Origin: Alitabrizicola rongguiensis
Lineage (GTDB): Bacteria > Pseudomonadota > Alphaproteobacteria > Rhodobacterales > Rhodobacteraceae
NCBI RefSeq assembly: GCF_021491355.1
Contig: NZ_JAKENF010000002.1
Location: 682,001 to 746,000, forward strand
Length of the DNA: 64,000 nucleotides
Direction of reading: 5' to 3'
In this document: positions 15,941-24,835 of the stretch, piece after piece
Layout: each line of letters begins with the position of its first letter
Position numbering within the stretch: the stretch's first letter is position 1
Notes under the pieces: generated by a model
What the model was told of the DNA's origin: nothing
The model's database searches: none
The model's input: only the letters and a program-made list of their open reading frames with translations
Translations under genes and position numbers: made by a program

Positions 15941-16993
15941 TCATGCGGAAGTGACTGCGCGTAACAATCGGATCAGATCTTCCATGTCGGACGGCAAAGG
16001 CGAGGCAAACTGCAGCCATTCCCCTGTCACCGGATGCGCGAAGCCAAGCGTCGCGGCATGGAGCGCCTGACGCGGAAAGCTGTTCGCCGCCATGGCAGCG
16101 ACGTCACCCACCGCCTTCGCGGCGAGGCGACGACGGCCACCATAAGTCTGGTCGCCGATCAGGGCATGGCCGACATGGGACAAGTGCACCCGGATCTGAT
16201 GGGTCCGGCCGGTTTCCAGCCAGCATTCGACAAGCCCCGCGGCAGGCGGGGCGCCGAACTGCTCCACGACGCGGGCACGCGTTACGGCGTGGCGGCCCCC
16301 GCCTTCGGTCACCGCCTGCCGCTGTCGATCAGTGCGGTGCCGCGCAAGCTGGGTGGCGATCTTCAGGATGCCGCCGGATTCGAAGCTGACACCACGGATG
16401 CCCCGCAGGCGCGGGTCGGCGGCGTCAGGTACGCCGTGAACAAGGGCAAGGTAGTGCCGCTCGACGCTGTGCGCCTCGAACTGCGCAGCCAGCCCATGAT
16501 GGGCCCGGTCGGACTTGGCCACGACCAGAAGGCCCGACGTGTCCTTGTCGATGCGGTGGACGATACCTGGTCGCTTCTCGCCCCCTACGCCCGAGAGGCG
16601 ACCGCCGAAATGGTGAAGTAGCGCATTGACGAGCGTGCCCGAGGACGAGCCCGGTGCGGGATGGACGACCATGCCGACCGGTTTGTCGATGACGATCAGA
16701 TCATCATCCTCCCAAAGGATTGTCAGGGGGATGTCCTCGGCCTGCGTCGCGGTCTCGACGGCATCCTCGATGGCAATCTCGATCACGTCGCCTTCGGATA
16801 CGCGGGTCTTGGGATCGGCCAGCACCCGCCCTTCCCGGGTCACCGCCCCCTCGGCGATCATCCCTGCAAGACGCGAGCGCGACAGCGCCGCTTCCTCTGG
16901 CACGTCACGCGCGAGCGCCTTATCAAGGCGGTCGGGGGGTGCTGCCCCGATCACCACCGACAGGATGCGGGCCTCTGGCATGAAATCGGACAT
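15941..16993 (-). CDS. RluA-family 23S rRNA pseudouridine synthase
   Basis: About 350 residues. An N-terminal S4 RNA-binding domain starts near DRLDKALARD and is followed by the RluA/RsuA catalytic domain. HRIDKDTSGLLVVAK (mid-protein) contains the catalytic Asp, and LVECWLETGRTHQIRVHLSH is the family motif. Such enzymes isomerise uridine in 23S rRNA, usually within large-subunit positions 1911/1915/1917 or similar. The start at 16993 has GGAG 9 bases upstream; an alternative ATG is at 16981. Its 5' end overlaps the divergent DUF6476 gene by a few bases. Confidence 0.88.
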   Translation of the reverse strand: MSDFMPEARILSVVIGAAPPDRLDKALARDVPEEAALSRSRLAGMIAEGAVTREGRVLADPKTRVSEGDVIEIAIEDAVETATQAEDIPLTILWEDDDLIVIDKPVGMVVHPAPGSSSGTLVNALLHHFGGRLSGVGGEKRPGIVHRIDKDTSGLLVVAKSDRAHHGLAAQFEAHSVERHYLALVHGVPDAADPRLRGIRGVSFESGGILKIATQLARHRTDRQRQAVTEGGGRHAVTRARVVEQFGAPPAAGLVECWLETGRTHQIRVHLSHVGHALIGDQTYGGRRRLAAKAVGDVAAMAANSFPRQALHAATLGFAHPVTGEWLQFASPLPSDMEDLIRLLRAVTSA

Positions 16994-17306
16994 CGATGCT
17001 GCTCCGGCGGCGGAAGGGCTTCCGCCCAGCCTGAAATTTCTCAAGGCGCTCGTCATCCTGCTGACGATCACGATGATCGTGGGGGTCATAACCGTCGTCG
17101 GGCTGCTTGTCACCCGGATGCCGAAGGCGCCGGGGGGGCTACCGCCGCTGCCTGCCGACATTCGCCTGCCGGAAGGCGCAAGCGCCACGGCCTTCACGCA
17201 AGGCAAAGGCTGGATCGCGGTGGTGACAGCCGATGACCGGATCCTGATCTTCGACCGCCTGACCGGCGCGCTGAAACAGACGGTCCAAATCCGGACAGGC
17301 GGCTGA
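16980..17306 (+). CDS. DUF6476 membrane protein
   Basis: A 108-residue protein with one strong transmembrane helix (about 20-40, LVILLTITMIVGVITVVGLL). A periplasmic tail follows with the conserved pattern LPEGASATAFTQGKGWIAVV then DDRILIFDRLTGAL. The tail looks like a single beta-hairpin unit of a WD or NHL-type domain. It is an alphaproteobacterial family of unknown function. The ATG overlaps the divergent RluA start region, an arrangement that links their transcription starts. Confidence 0.78.
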   Translation: MKSDIDAAPAAEGLPPSLKFLKALVILLTITMIVGVITVVGLLVTRMPKAPGGLPPLPADIRLPEGASATAFTQGKGWIAVVTADDRILIFDRLTGALKQTVQIRTGG

Positions 17307-17408
17307 ACGCAAGGGGCGCTGCGCAAATGCGACGGCGGGTGGCGGAAACGGATGGGCATTGCCACCGCCCGCATGCAGCAATGCCGCAGGCACGTACAGG
17401 AGCAGCGG

Positions 17409-18860
17409 ATGGGGATGGTCGATATCGGCGGCATGGACGCAACCGCGGTGGCGGGTCTCGTGGCGCGCGGAGAGGTTTCTGCGGAGGAGCTGCTGGACCA
17501 GGCGCTGGAAGCGGTCACGCGGCTGAACCCGAAGCTGAATGCCGTGGTGCTGATCCAGGAAGACGTGGCTCGGCGCGCCATTGCGCAGGGCCTGCCCCGT
17601 GGCCCGTTCCGGGGCGTGCCTTTTTTGCTGAAGGACCTGGGCGCAGAGGCGAAGGATTTTCCATCGCATAACGGGTCACGGCTTCTGGCCAACACGGTCT
17701 ATGGCAAGGATTCGTCAATCTGGCTGCGCATGCGCGCAACTGGGGTCGCAACCTTCGGCCGGACCACCTCGCCCGAAGGCGGAATCGGCGCCGCGACCGA
17801 ATCGGCCGTCTATGGCGGACCGACCCGGAACCCCTGGAACCTTGACCATACATCTGGCGGTTCCTCGGGCGGCGCGGGAGCGGCTGTTGCGGCTGGGATC
17901 GTGCCGTTCGCGCATGGCTCGGATGGTGGCGGGTCGGTTCGGATCCCGGCCTCGTCCTGCGGGCTGTTCGGCTTCAAGCCGACGCGTGCGCGATTGCCGG
18001 ACGGACCCTATGCCGGCGAAGGCTGGGCCGGCATGGCCATCGACGGGTTCCTCACCAAGTCGGTGCGCGACACGGCAACGATGCTTGACGCCTGCGAAGG
18101 CGCAGATCTTGGCGCGCCCTACTGGGCGCCACCGCTTGGCCGGGGCTATGCCGCCGCGATCTCGCGTCCGCCGCGCCGCCTGCGAATCGCGGTCTGCGAG
18201 ACCACCTTTACCGGAACACCCATTGATCCCGCGTGCCGCAAGGCGGTGCATGAGGCGGCGGCACTTCTGTCCGGTCTCGGCCACCACGTCGAACACGGGC
18301 GGCCGACTGCGGACGTCCCGGGCATGATGAGCGCCTGGACCGACATCGTCGCGATCGGGACCGCTCTGGGTATCCGCAAGGCGTTGGGCGGCAGACCGCT
18401 GACGCCCGACCTTGTCGAGGGCGTCGGGCGGGGGGCCGTGGCACATGCCGCCTCGCTCGCCCCGGATCGCTATCTGGAGGCGGTGGGCAAGATCCATGAT
18501 TTCGGGCGGGAGATGGCGGCCTTTTTCGACCCCGAGGACGGGATCGGCCCGGATATTCTGCTGTCGGCCACGCTGGCGGAGCCACCGGCAAAGGTCGGGC
18601 GGTTCTCGCATGATACCGAGGATTATGTGGCTTACCGCACCGGCCCCCACGGCATCTTTGCCTATTCGCCCTTCTGCGCCGTCTTCAACGCCAGCGGCCA
18701 GCCTGCCGCCTCGCTTCCCCTGCACTGGACGCCCGATGGCCTTCCGGTCGGCGTGCATCTCGCCGCACGCTTTGGTGCCGACGAACAGCTCATCGCGCTT
18801 TGTGCCGAATTGGAAGCGGCCCGCCCATGGATCGGGCGCCGGGCACCGGTTCATGCTTGA
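17409..18860 (+). CDS. Amidase (amidase signature family)
   Basis: A 483-residue AS-family amidase with a Ser-Ser-Lys triad. Lys75 is in FLLKDLG, the cis-Ser in TSGGSSGG, and the nucleophile in [18 protein letters not shown] lies 6 bases before the ATG at 17409; an in-frame upstream start is less likely. The enzyme hydrolyses an amide; the substrate is unknown. It lies just before the polyamine-type ABC transporter, and a second amidase follows that transporter. Confidence 0.88.
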   Translation: MGMVDIGGMDATAVAGLVARGEVSAEELLDQALEAVTRLNPKLNAVVLIQEDVARRAIAQGLPRGPFRGVPFLLKDLGAEAKDFPSHNGSRLLANTVYGKDSSIWLRMRATGVATFGRTTSPEGGIGAATESAVYGGPTRNPWNLDHTSGGSSGGAGAAVAAGIVPFAHGSDGGGSVRIPASSCGLFGFKPTRARLPDGPYAGEGWAGMAIDGFLTKSVRDTATMLDACEGADLGAPYWAPPLGRGYAAAISRPPRRLRIAVCETTFTGTPIDPACRKAVHEAAALLSGLGHHVEHGRPTADVPGMMSAWTDIVAIGTALGIRKALGGRPLTPDLVEGVGRGAVAHAASLAPDRYLEAVGKIHDFGREMAAFFDPEDGIGPDILLSATLAEPPAKVGRFSHDTEDYVAYRTGPHGIFAYSPFCAVFNASGQPAASLPLHWTPDGLPVGVHLAARFGADEQLIALCAELEAARPWIGRRAPVHA

Positions 18861-18934
18861 TCCTGTCGCTATGGGCTTGCCAAAGCCGAAAGCTGGCCCG
18901 TAGCATATGATCAAAAAGCCGGGGAGTTAGGCCA

Positions 18935-20005
18935 TTGACCACAGACGTCGCGGTGGAAGCCCGCAACGCCGTGAAAGCCTTCGGACAGGGCGAAACCGCG
19001 GTCCGGGCGCTTGATGATGTTTCGATCCAGATCAGGAAGGCTGAGTTCTTTACGCTGCTCGGACCGTCGGGTTGCGGCAAGACGACGCTCCTGCGCCTGA
19101 TCGCGGGCTTCGAGACGCCGACTTCGGGCCAGATCCTGCTGGACGGCAAGGACATCACCAACGACCCGCCGAACAAGCGCCCGGTCAACACGGTGTTCCA
19201 GAGCTATGCGCTGTTCCCGCATCTGAGCGTGGCCCAGAACATCGCCTTCGGGCTCGAGATGCTCGGGCGGCCCAGGGCCGAGATTACCAAGACAGTCGAG
19301 CGGATGCTGGCCTTGGTGAAGCTTGAGGCAATGGCGGGGCGCAAGACCTCGCAACTGTCCGGTGGCCAGCAGCAGCGGGTGGCGCTGGCCAGGGCGCTGG
19401 CGCCGCAGCCGAAGGTCCTGCTGCTGGACGAGCCGCTCTCGGCACTCGACTACAAGTTGCGCAAGGAGATGCAGCTGGAACTGAAGCGGCTGCAGACCGA
19501 AACGGGCATCACCTTCATCTTCGTGACTCACGATCAGGAAGAGGCGCTGACGATGTCGGACCGCATCGCGGTCATGAGCGCGGGCCACATCCAGCAGATC
19601 GGCGGGCCGCGCGAAATCTACACCCGTCCGGTGAACCGCTTTGTCGCCGACTTCATCGGCGAGACGAATTTCCTGTCGGGTGAAGCGGGAGAAGGCCGCG
19701 TGACGCTTGCCAGCGGCGACGTGGTCCAGGTCGAGGGCGCCGAAGGCCGCAAAGGCAAGGTCACGGTGGTCATCCGGCCAGAACAGGTTCGGCTGGCGGA
19801 AGCCGGTGCGGCAGAGACGATTCCGGCAACGGTGGAAAGCCTCGTCTATTTCGGCACCGATACCCATTGCCATCTGCGCCTGAAGGACGGGACCGAGATG
19901 GTCGCGCGCCTGCAAAGCCCGGCCTCGGGCGAGGCGGGGCTCCAGCAGGGCCAGTCGGTCGGCCTACGCTTTGCACCGGGCGCCGCGCGCGTCCTGGAGG
20001 ATTGA
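18935..20005 (+). CDS. potA: Polyamine-type ABC transporter ATP-binding protein
   Basis: A 356-residue ABC ATPase of the spermidine/putrescine (PotA/CysA) class. Walker [10 protein letters not shown], signature [15 protein letters not shown] and Walker [13 protein letters not shown] are intact. A C-terminal TOBE regulatory domain follows from about residue 270. The start is TTG with GGGGAG about 8 bases upstream. It opens a tightly packed potABCD-like operon. It should energise import of a polyamine or similar cation. A TGATCA dyad sits 27 bases before the start. Confidence 0.9.
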   Translation: MTTDVAVEARNAVKAFGQGETAVRALDDVSIQIRKAEFFTLLGPSGCGKTTLLRLIAGFETPTSGQILLDGKDITNDPPNKRPVNTVFQSYALFPHLSVAQNIAFGLEMLGRPRAEITKTVERMLALVKLEAMAGRKTSQLSGGQQQRVALARALAPQPKVLLLDEPLSALDYKLRKEMQLELKRLQTETGITFIFVTHDQEEALTMSDRIAVMSAGHIQQIGGPREIYTRPVNRFVADFIGETNFLSGEAGEGRVTLASGDVVQVEGAEGRKGKVTVVIRPEQVRLAEAGAAETIPATVESLVYFGTDTHCHLRLKDGTEMVARLQSPASGEAGLQQGQSVGLRFAPGAARVLED

Positions 20006-20006
20006 G

Positions 20007-20915
20007 ATGAGCGCCAACGAGGAGGCCGCGCGTCACCGGGAGGTCCGCAACGCCTGGGCCCTGTCGGCACCGGCGCTGATCCTGCTGCTCGTCGCAGCCA
20101 TCGGGCCGCTGTTCATCATGCTGGTCTATTCCTTCCTGACGCCCGGCCAATACGGCAACGTGGAATGGAAGTTTTCCTGGGATGCCTGGATCGGCACGCT
20201 CTATTCCCGCGACATCTTCGACGGCACGCTGAAGCTTGCCGATGCGCATCTGACGATCTTCTGGCGATCGGTGAAGCTGTCGCTCCTTACCACGATCATC
20301 ACCTTCATCGTCGGCTTTCCCACCGCCTGGTTCATCGCCACGCGGTCGCCCCGCTCGCGCGCGCTCTGGCTGTTCCTCATCACCATCCCGTTCTGGACGA
20401 ACCTGCTGATCCGAACCTTCGCGATCAACGAGATCATCCGCAATGAGGGGCTGATAAACTCGGTCCTGATGTGGATGGGGGTGATCGACCAGCCGATCAA
20501 CATGATCTACACCGACACCGCCGTTTTCGTGGGCATGACCTATGTCTACCTGCCGCTGATGGTGCTGCCGCTCTTCGCCTCGATCGACCGGTTCGACATG
20601 CGGCTGCTCGAGGCGGGCTATGATCTCTACGCGTCGCGCTGGCAGGTCCTGCGGCGGGTGATCGTGCCGATCGTGCGGCCGGGGATCGTGGCAGGCTCGA
20701 TCCTGGTCTTCATCCCTGCCCTCGGGGCCTATGTCACGCCGCGCATCCTTGGCGGCGGAAAGAACATGATGATCGGCAACTTCATCGAGTTGCAGTTCGG
20801 ACAGGGCCGGAACTGGCCGCTTGGCGCCGCGCTGTCGGTCCTGCTGCTGATCGTCGTGACGATTGCGCTCATGTTCTATGTCCGTGCCTCGACCAAGGGG
20901 ACGAACAATGGCTGA
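20007..20915 (+). CDS. potB: Polyamine-type ABC transporter permease
   Basis: A 302-residue permease of the PotB type with about six transmembrane helices and the EAA-type loop (LEAGYDLYASRWQVLRRVIVP, about residues 210-230). It starts 1 base after the potA stop, with GGAGG placed within the end of potA. It overlaps potC by 8 bases. It forms the channel with PotC. An unusually long periplasmic loop after TM1 is present (about residues 45-85). Confidence 0.9.
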   Translation: MSANEEAARHREVRNAWALSAPALILLLVAAIGPLFIMLVYSFLTPGQYGNVEWKFSWDAWIGTLYSRDIFDGTLKLADAHLTIFWRSVKLSLLTTIITFIVGFPTAWFIATRSPRSRALWLFLITIPFWTNLLIRTFAINEIIRNEGLINSVLMWMGVIDQPINMIYTDTAVFVGMTYVYLPLMVLPLFASIDRFDMRLLEAGYDLYASRWQVLRRVIVPIVRPGIVAGSILVFIPALGAYVTPRILGGGKNMMIGNFIELQFGQGRNWPLGAALSVLLLIVVTIALMFYVRASTKGTNNG

Positions 20916-21711
20916 CCGCAGCTTCTCCGCCTCTCGCCTGCCGGGCTTCACTGCAACGGCGATCTTCGTCTTCATCGCGCTCTACCTGCCGATCCTGATG
21001 CTGGTGATCGGATCGTTCAACGGCGGTGAGTCCATCGGCGCCTGGCAGGGATTCACTCTAAGCTGGTTTGCCAAGGCCTGGGCCAACGACCATGTGAAGG
21101 ACGCCACGATCCGCTCACTGGTGATTGCGTCGCTAGCTGCGGTGATCTCGACCACGGTTGCAACAATGGCCGCGATCGCCACGACGCGGCGGCGGCCATT
21201 CCGCGGCCAGACCTTCATCTACCTGATGATCAACCAGCCCCTTATGGTGCCCGAGATCGTGACAGCCGTGGCGTTGCTGATCTTCTTCGCCTCGATCAAG
21301 GTTGCGACCGGCTATCAGGGCCTTGGCTATCTGATCGCGGCGCACTCGGCGTTCTGCGTGCCCTTTGCCTATCTGCCGATCCGCGCCCGGCTCGAAGGCA
21401 TGGACCTGACGCTGGAAACGGCGGCGGCTGACCTTTATGCGTCGCCCTGGCTGACCTTCCGACGGGTGACGCTGCCGCTTCTGTTGCCGGGGATCATCGC
21501 CGGCATGATGCTGGCCTTTGTCACCTCGCTGGACGACGTGGTCATTACACTTTTCGTTAAATCGGCGGGACAGGATACCCTGCCGACCTACATGCTTGCC
21601 CAGGTGCGTCGCCAGATCTCGCCCGAGATCTATGCGATCTCGACCGTGCTCCTCGCCCTTACGATCGTGCTGTTGACCCTGTTCTTCATTCTGACGCGCA
21701 AAAAAGACTGA
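20908..21711 (+). CDS. potC: Polyamine-type ABC transporter permease
   Basis: A 267-residue second permease of the PotC type. It has about six helices and the EAA loop LETAAADLYASPWLTFRRVTLP. The ATG at 20908 overlaps the end of potB by 8 bases in another frame. Function: channel partner of PotB. It is followed after 33 bases by the binding-protein gene. Confidence 0.9.
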   Translation: MADRSFSASRLPGFTATAIFVFIALYLPILMLVIGSFNGGESIGAWQGFTLSWFAKAWANDHVKDATIRSLVIASLAAVISTTVATMAAIATTRRRPFRGQTFIYLMINQPLMVPEIVTAVALLIFFASIKVATGYQGLGYLIAAHSAFCVPFAYLPIRARLEGMDLTLETAAADLYASPWLTFRRVTLPLLLPGIIAGMMLAFVTSLDDVVITLFVKSAGQDTLPTYMLAQVRRQISPEIYAISTVLLALTIVLLTLFFILTRKKD

Positions 21712-21744
21712 CTTAGAAGACAACCAACCGGGAGAAACCAGGAA

Positions 21745-22770
21745 ATGAAAAGACTTCTGACGGTCACGGCCATCCTCATGGCCAGCACCGGCATCGCTTG
21801 TGCCGAGGGCGAGCTCCAGCTCTACAACTGGGGCGACTACACCAGCCCCGAACTGCTTGCGAAATTCGAGAAGGAGACCGGCATCAAGGTCACCGTGACC
21901 GACTACGACAGCAACGACACCGCGCTGGCCAAGATCGAGGCTGGCGGCCACGGCTTTGACCTCGTCGTGCCCTCGGCCAACTATGTGCAGATCTATGCCG
22001 AGAAGGGCCTGATCCAGGAACTGGACCTGTCGAAGCTGCCCCATCACGGCAACATCGCGCCGGAATGGAAGGACGTGCCCTATGACCCGGGCCGCAAGTT
22101 CACCGTTCCGTGGCAGTGGGGCACGACCGGCATGGCCGTGAACCAGAAGGCCTATTCGGGCGACATCAATACCTCGGCGATCTTCCTTGACCCGCCGCCG
22201 GAGCTGGTCGGCAAGGTCAACGTCACGCCGGAAATGAACGACGTGATCTCGCTCGCCACCTGGTATGTCGGCGGCGAGGCCTGCACCGAGGATACCGAGG
22301 TGCTGAAGAAGGTCCGCGACAAGCTTCTGGAAGCCAAGCCGAAATGGCTGTCGATGGATTATGGCATGACCGAGAAGATGTCGAACAACGATGTCATGGC
22401 CTCGCTCTACTGGAACGGAGCCATCTTCCGTGCCCGTCTCGCCAACCCGGATGTGAAGTACGGCTATCCGAAGGAAGGCTTCCCGCTGTGGATGGACCAG
22501 GTGGCCCTGCTGTCGGACGCAAAGAACGTCGAGGAAGCCTACAAGTTCCTCGACTTCATCATGTTGCCGGAGAACGCCGCGCTGATCTCGAGCTTCGCCC
22601 GCTACGCAAACGGAATTGCGGGGTCCGAGGAGTTCATGCCCGCCGACATGAAGGACGCACCGGAAATCGTCATCCCGGAAGAGTTCAAGGCAAAAGGCCA
22701 CTTCCTGCTGCCGTGCAGCCCGAAGGCGCAGGAATACAACACGGCCATCTGGACCGAACTGCAGAAATGA
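21745..22770 (+). CDS. potD: Polyamine-type ABC transporter binding protein
   Basis: A 341-residue periplasmic substrate-binding protein. The signal peptide is MKRLLTVTAILMASTGIACA, and the mature part opens GELQLYNWGDYTSPELL, the PotD/PotF hallmark. The conserved pocket-type segments include FTVPWQWGTTG and WLSMDYGM. A ribosome-like GGGAGAA is upstream. Putrescine or spermidine is the likely ligand by family, but ligand choice cannot be decided here. Confidence 0.9.
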   Translation: MKRLLTVTAILMASTGIACAEGELQLYNWGDYTSPELLAKFEKETGIKVTVTDYDSNDTALAKIEAGGHGFDLVVPSANYVQIYAEKGLIQELDLSKLPHHGNIAPEWKDVPYDPGRKFTVPWQWGTTGMAVNQKAYSGDINTSAIFLDPPPELVGKVNVTPEMNDVISLATWYVGGEACTEDTEVLKKVRDKLLEAKPKWLSMDYGMTEKMSNNDVMASLYWNGAIFRARLANPDVKYGYPKEGFPLWMDQVALLSDAKNVEEAYKFLDFIMLPENAALISSFARYANGIAGSEEFMPADMKDAPEIVIPEEFKAKGHFLLPCSPKAQEYNTAIWTELQK

Positions 22771-22778
22771 CCATGAAA

Positions 22779-22835
22779 CGGATGCCGACCCTATGGGTCG
22801 GCATCCGGCAAGGCGGGGGGCTGAGAGCCCCCCGC
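22779..22835 (+). terminator. Two perfect tandem hairpins after potD
   Basis: CGGATGCCGACCC/GGGTCGGCATCCG (22779-22791 with 22795-22807, 3-base loop) is followed at once by GCGGGGGGCT/AGCCCCCCGC (22813-22822 with 22826-22835). Both are perfect. They lie between potD and the second amidase. No long T run follows, so they may cap the pot mRNA or lower expression of the amidase rather than end transcription fully. Confidence 0.55.
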
Positions 22836-22873
22836 ACCGTTTGAAGTGTTCTTCCAATAAGAAGCAGGCCGTC

Positions 22874-24283
22874 ATGGATCTGACAGGACTTTCCGCGAGC
22901 GCGCTGTCGCGGCTGATCCATGCGCGCAAAGTTGCACCTTCGGATGTGATGTCGGCGGTTCTTGCCCGGATCGCGCGCGTCAATCCGGCGGTCAACGCCA
23001 TCGTCGCGTTGCGTGATCCCGGACTCCTCATGGCCGAAGCGCAGGCGCTTGACGATCTGGAGCCGAGCGGCTGGCTGCATGGCATTCCTTTTGCCATCAA
23101 GGACCTGCAGCGCGTTTCTGGCATCCTGTCCAGTTCCGGGCACCCCGGACTGGCCGATTTCATTCCGAAAGCCGACGACATGCTGCCCCGCCGGGTTCGA
23201 GCTGCGGGCGGGATCATCATCGGCAAGACCAACGTGCCCGAATTCGGCCTTGGGTCGCATTCCTACAACCCGGTGCACGGGGTGACTGGCAACCCCTATG
23301 ACCCGTCGCGAAGCGCGGGCGGTTCGTCTGGCGGGGCTGCCGCCGCACTCGCCGCGCGGCTCGTCGCTGTTGCCGACGGTTCGGACATGATGGGGTCCCT
23401 GCGCAATCCGGCGGCGTTCTGCAACGTCTATGGCTTCAGACCGACCTTCGGACTGGTGCCGGCCGACCCGGAAGGTGATGGCTTCCTGCATCAGCTCGCG
23501 ACCGATGGTCCCATGGCGCGCACCATCGAGGATCTGGCCCGTTTCCTGGAGATCCTTGCCGTTCCCGAGCCCACCGATCCGCATTCGCGCGCGTGGGAGC
23601 CATTCAGCGCGGGCCTCGATGTCGAGGTGAAGGGCACCCGGATCGGCTGGCTGGGGGATTGGGGCGGAGCGTTCCCGACCGAGCCCGGCATCCTTGACAC
23701 CTGTGCGGCGGCGCTCGTCGCGCTGACCGATCTTGGTTGCTCTGTCGAAGCGGTCCCGCCGCCCTTCCCTGCCGACCGTCTCTGGGAAAGCTGGACCATG
23801 TTGCGCAGCTGGTCGGTGGCTGCTGGTCTCGGTGTCCTCTATGCCGAGCCGAAATCGCGGGCCCATCTCAAGCCCGAGGCGATCTGGGAGATCGAGCGAG
23901 GCCTGTCCTACAGCGCGGCAGAGATCCACCGGGCCAGCGTGATCCGCTCGCAATGGTATGCCACGCTCGCCGGGCTGTTCGAACGCTACGACGCATTGGT
24001 CTTGCCGTCGGCGCAGGTCTGGCCTTTCCCCAAGGAACAAACCTGGCCGCGCCGGATCGCCGGGCAGGAGATGGACACCTATCACCGCTGGATGCAGGTG
24101 GTGATCCCGGTGAGCTTGGTCGGCCTTCCCGCCCTGGCCGTTCCGGCCGGCTTTGGTGAGCAGGGCCTGCCGATGGGGGTTCAGATATTTGGCCCGAAGG
24201 GCACCGATCGGCGGCTGCTTCGGCTCGGACAGGCCTATCACCGGGCCACGGACTGGCCATCGCAGCGTCCGGCGGAAGCCTGA
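22874..24283 (+). CDS. Second amidase (amidase signature family)
   Basis: A 469-residue AS-family amidase starting at 22874 (MDLTGLSASALSRL). Lys is in FAIKDLQRV, and the cis-Ser is in SAGGSSGGAAAALA. The nucleophile segment is GSDMMGSLRNPAA, where MMGS replaces the more common GGGS but keeps the Ser. It shares only the family core with the amidase at 17409. It follows the pot operon after two hairpins, so it may serve the imported compound, which is inference. Confidence 0.87.
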   Translation: MDLTGLSASALSRLIHARKVAPSDVMSAVLARIARVNPAVNAIVALRDPGLLMAEAQALDDLEPSGWLHGIPFAIKDLQRVSGILSSSGHPGLADFIPKADDMLPRRVRAAGGIIIGKTNVPEFGLGSHSYNPVHGVTGNPYDPSRSAGGSSGGAAAALAARLVAVADGSDMMGSLRNPAAFCNVYGFRPTFGLVPADPEGDGFLHQLATDGPMARTIEDLARFLEILAVPEPTDPHSRAWEPFSAGLDVEVKGTRIGWLGDWGGAFPTEPGILDTCAAALVALTDLGCSVEAVPPPFPADRLWESWTMLRSWSVAAGLGVLYAEPKSRAHLKPEAIWEIERGLSYSAAEIHRASVIRSQWYATLAGLFERYDALVLPSAQVWPFPKEQTWPRRIAGQEMDTYHRWMQVVIPVSLVGLPALAVPAGFGEQGLPMGVQIFGPKGTDRRLLRLGQAYHRATDWPSQRPAEA

Positions 24284-24292
24284 GCACCTGGC

Positions 24293-24835
24293 TCAACCAA
24301 GAGGATAGCGTGCGAGCGCCTCGTAGCGCGAGCCCGCTGCGGTGCGGATGCTTTCGAACAGGACGAACTCATTCACCTCCATAGGCCCCGCGCGAAAATC
24401 GCTCCCGCTGGCGACCGCCCGTTCGATCCGCATACGCTCCTCGATCCCGGGAGGGCGGAAGCGGCCGAGCGTGACATGCGGAACGAAACGGCGGTGCTCG
24501 GTCTCGACGCCAGCGCGGCGGACGGCGGTCTCGAGCTTTTCCTGAAGGCGCATGAGTTGGGGGGTCGGGGCGACGCCCGACCAGACAGCGCGAACTTTCT
24601 CGCCGCCGAATAGCCCGAGCCCTGCCATTTCCAGAGACAGCGCAGGCAATCTGAGCGCGCCGATTGCCTCGTGGACCTCTTCCAGCTTCCGCTCCGGCTG
24701 TTCGCCCAGGAAAACGAGTGTCAGATGCAGGTTCTCGAGCGGCTCCTTGCGCGGCAGCGGTAACAGGAACTGCTGCACGGCCAGGGCCGAACGCAATGCC
24801 TCGTTCAACTCGATGGCAAGGAAGGCGCGGATCAT
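24293..24835 (-). CDS. thpR: RNA 2',3'-cyclic phosphodiesterase
   Basis: A 180-residue member of the 2H phosphoesterase family (ThpR/LigT). Two HxTx motifs are visible: HLTL (37-40) and HVTL (120-123), with the family's usual spacing. It opens 2',3'-cyclic phosphates of RNA or ligates tRNA halves in vitro. The ATG overlaps the HDAC stop by 4 bases; it is the third gene of the GPx-HDAC-ThpR run. Confidence 0.9.
   Translation of the reverse strand: MIRAFLAIELNEALRSALAVQQFLLPLPRKEPLENLHLTLVFLGEQPERKLEEVHEAIGALRLPALSLEMAGLGLFGGEKVRAVWSGVAPTPQLMRLQEKLETAVRRAGVETEHRRFVPHVTLGRFRPPGIEERMRIERAVASGSDFRAGPMEVNEFVLFESIRTAAGSRYEALARYPLG

Noticed and set aside
21133-23232. A 699-residue minus-strand open frame
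   Set aside because: It is antisense to potC, potD and the second amidase and shows shadow composition.
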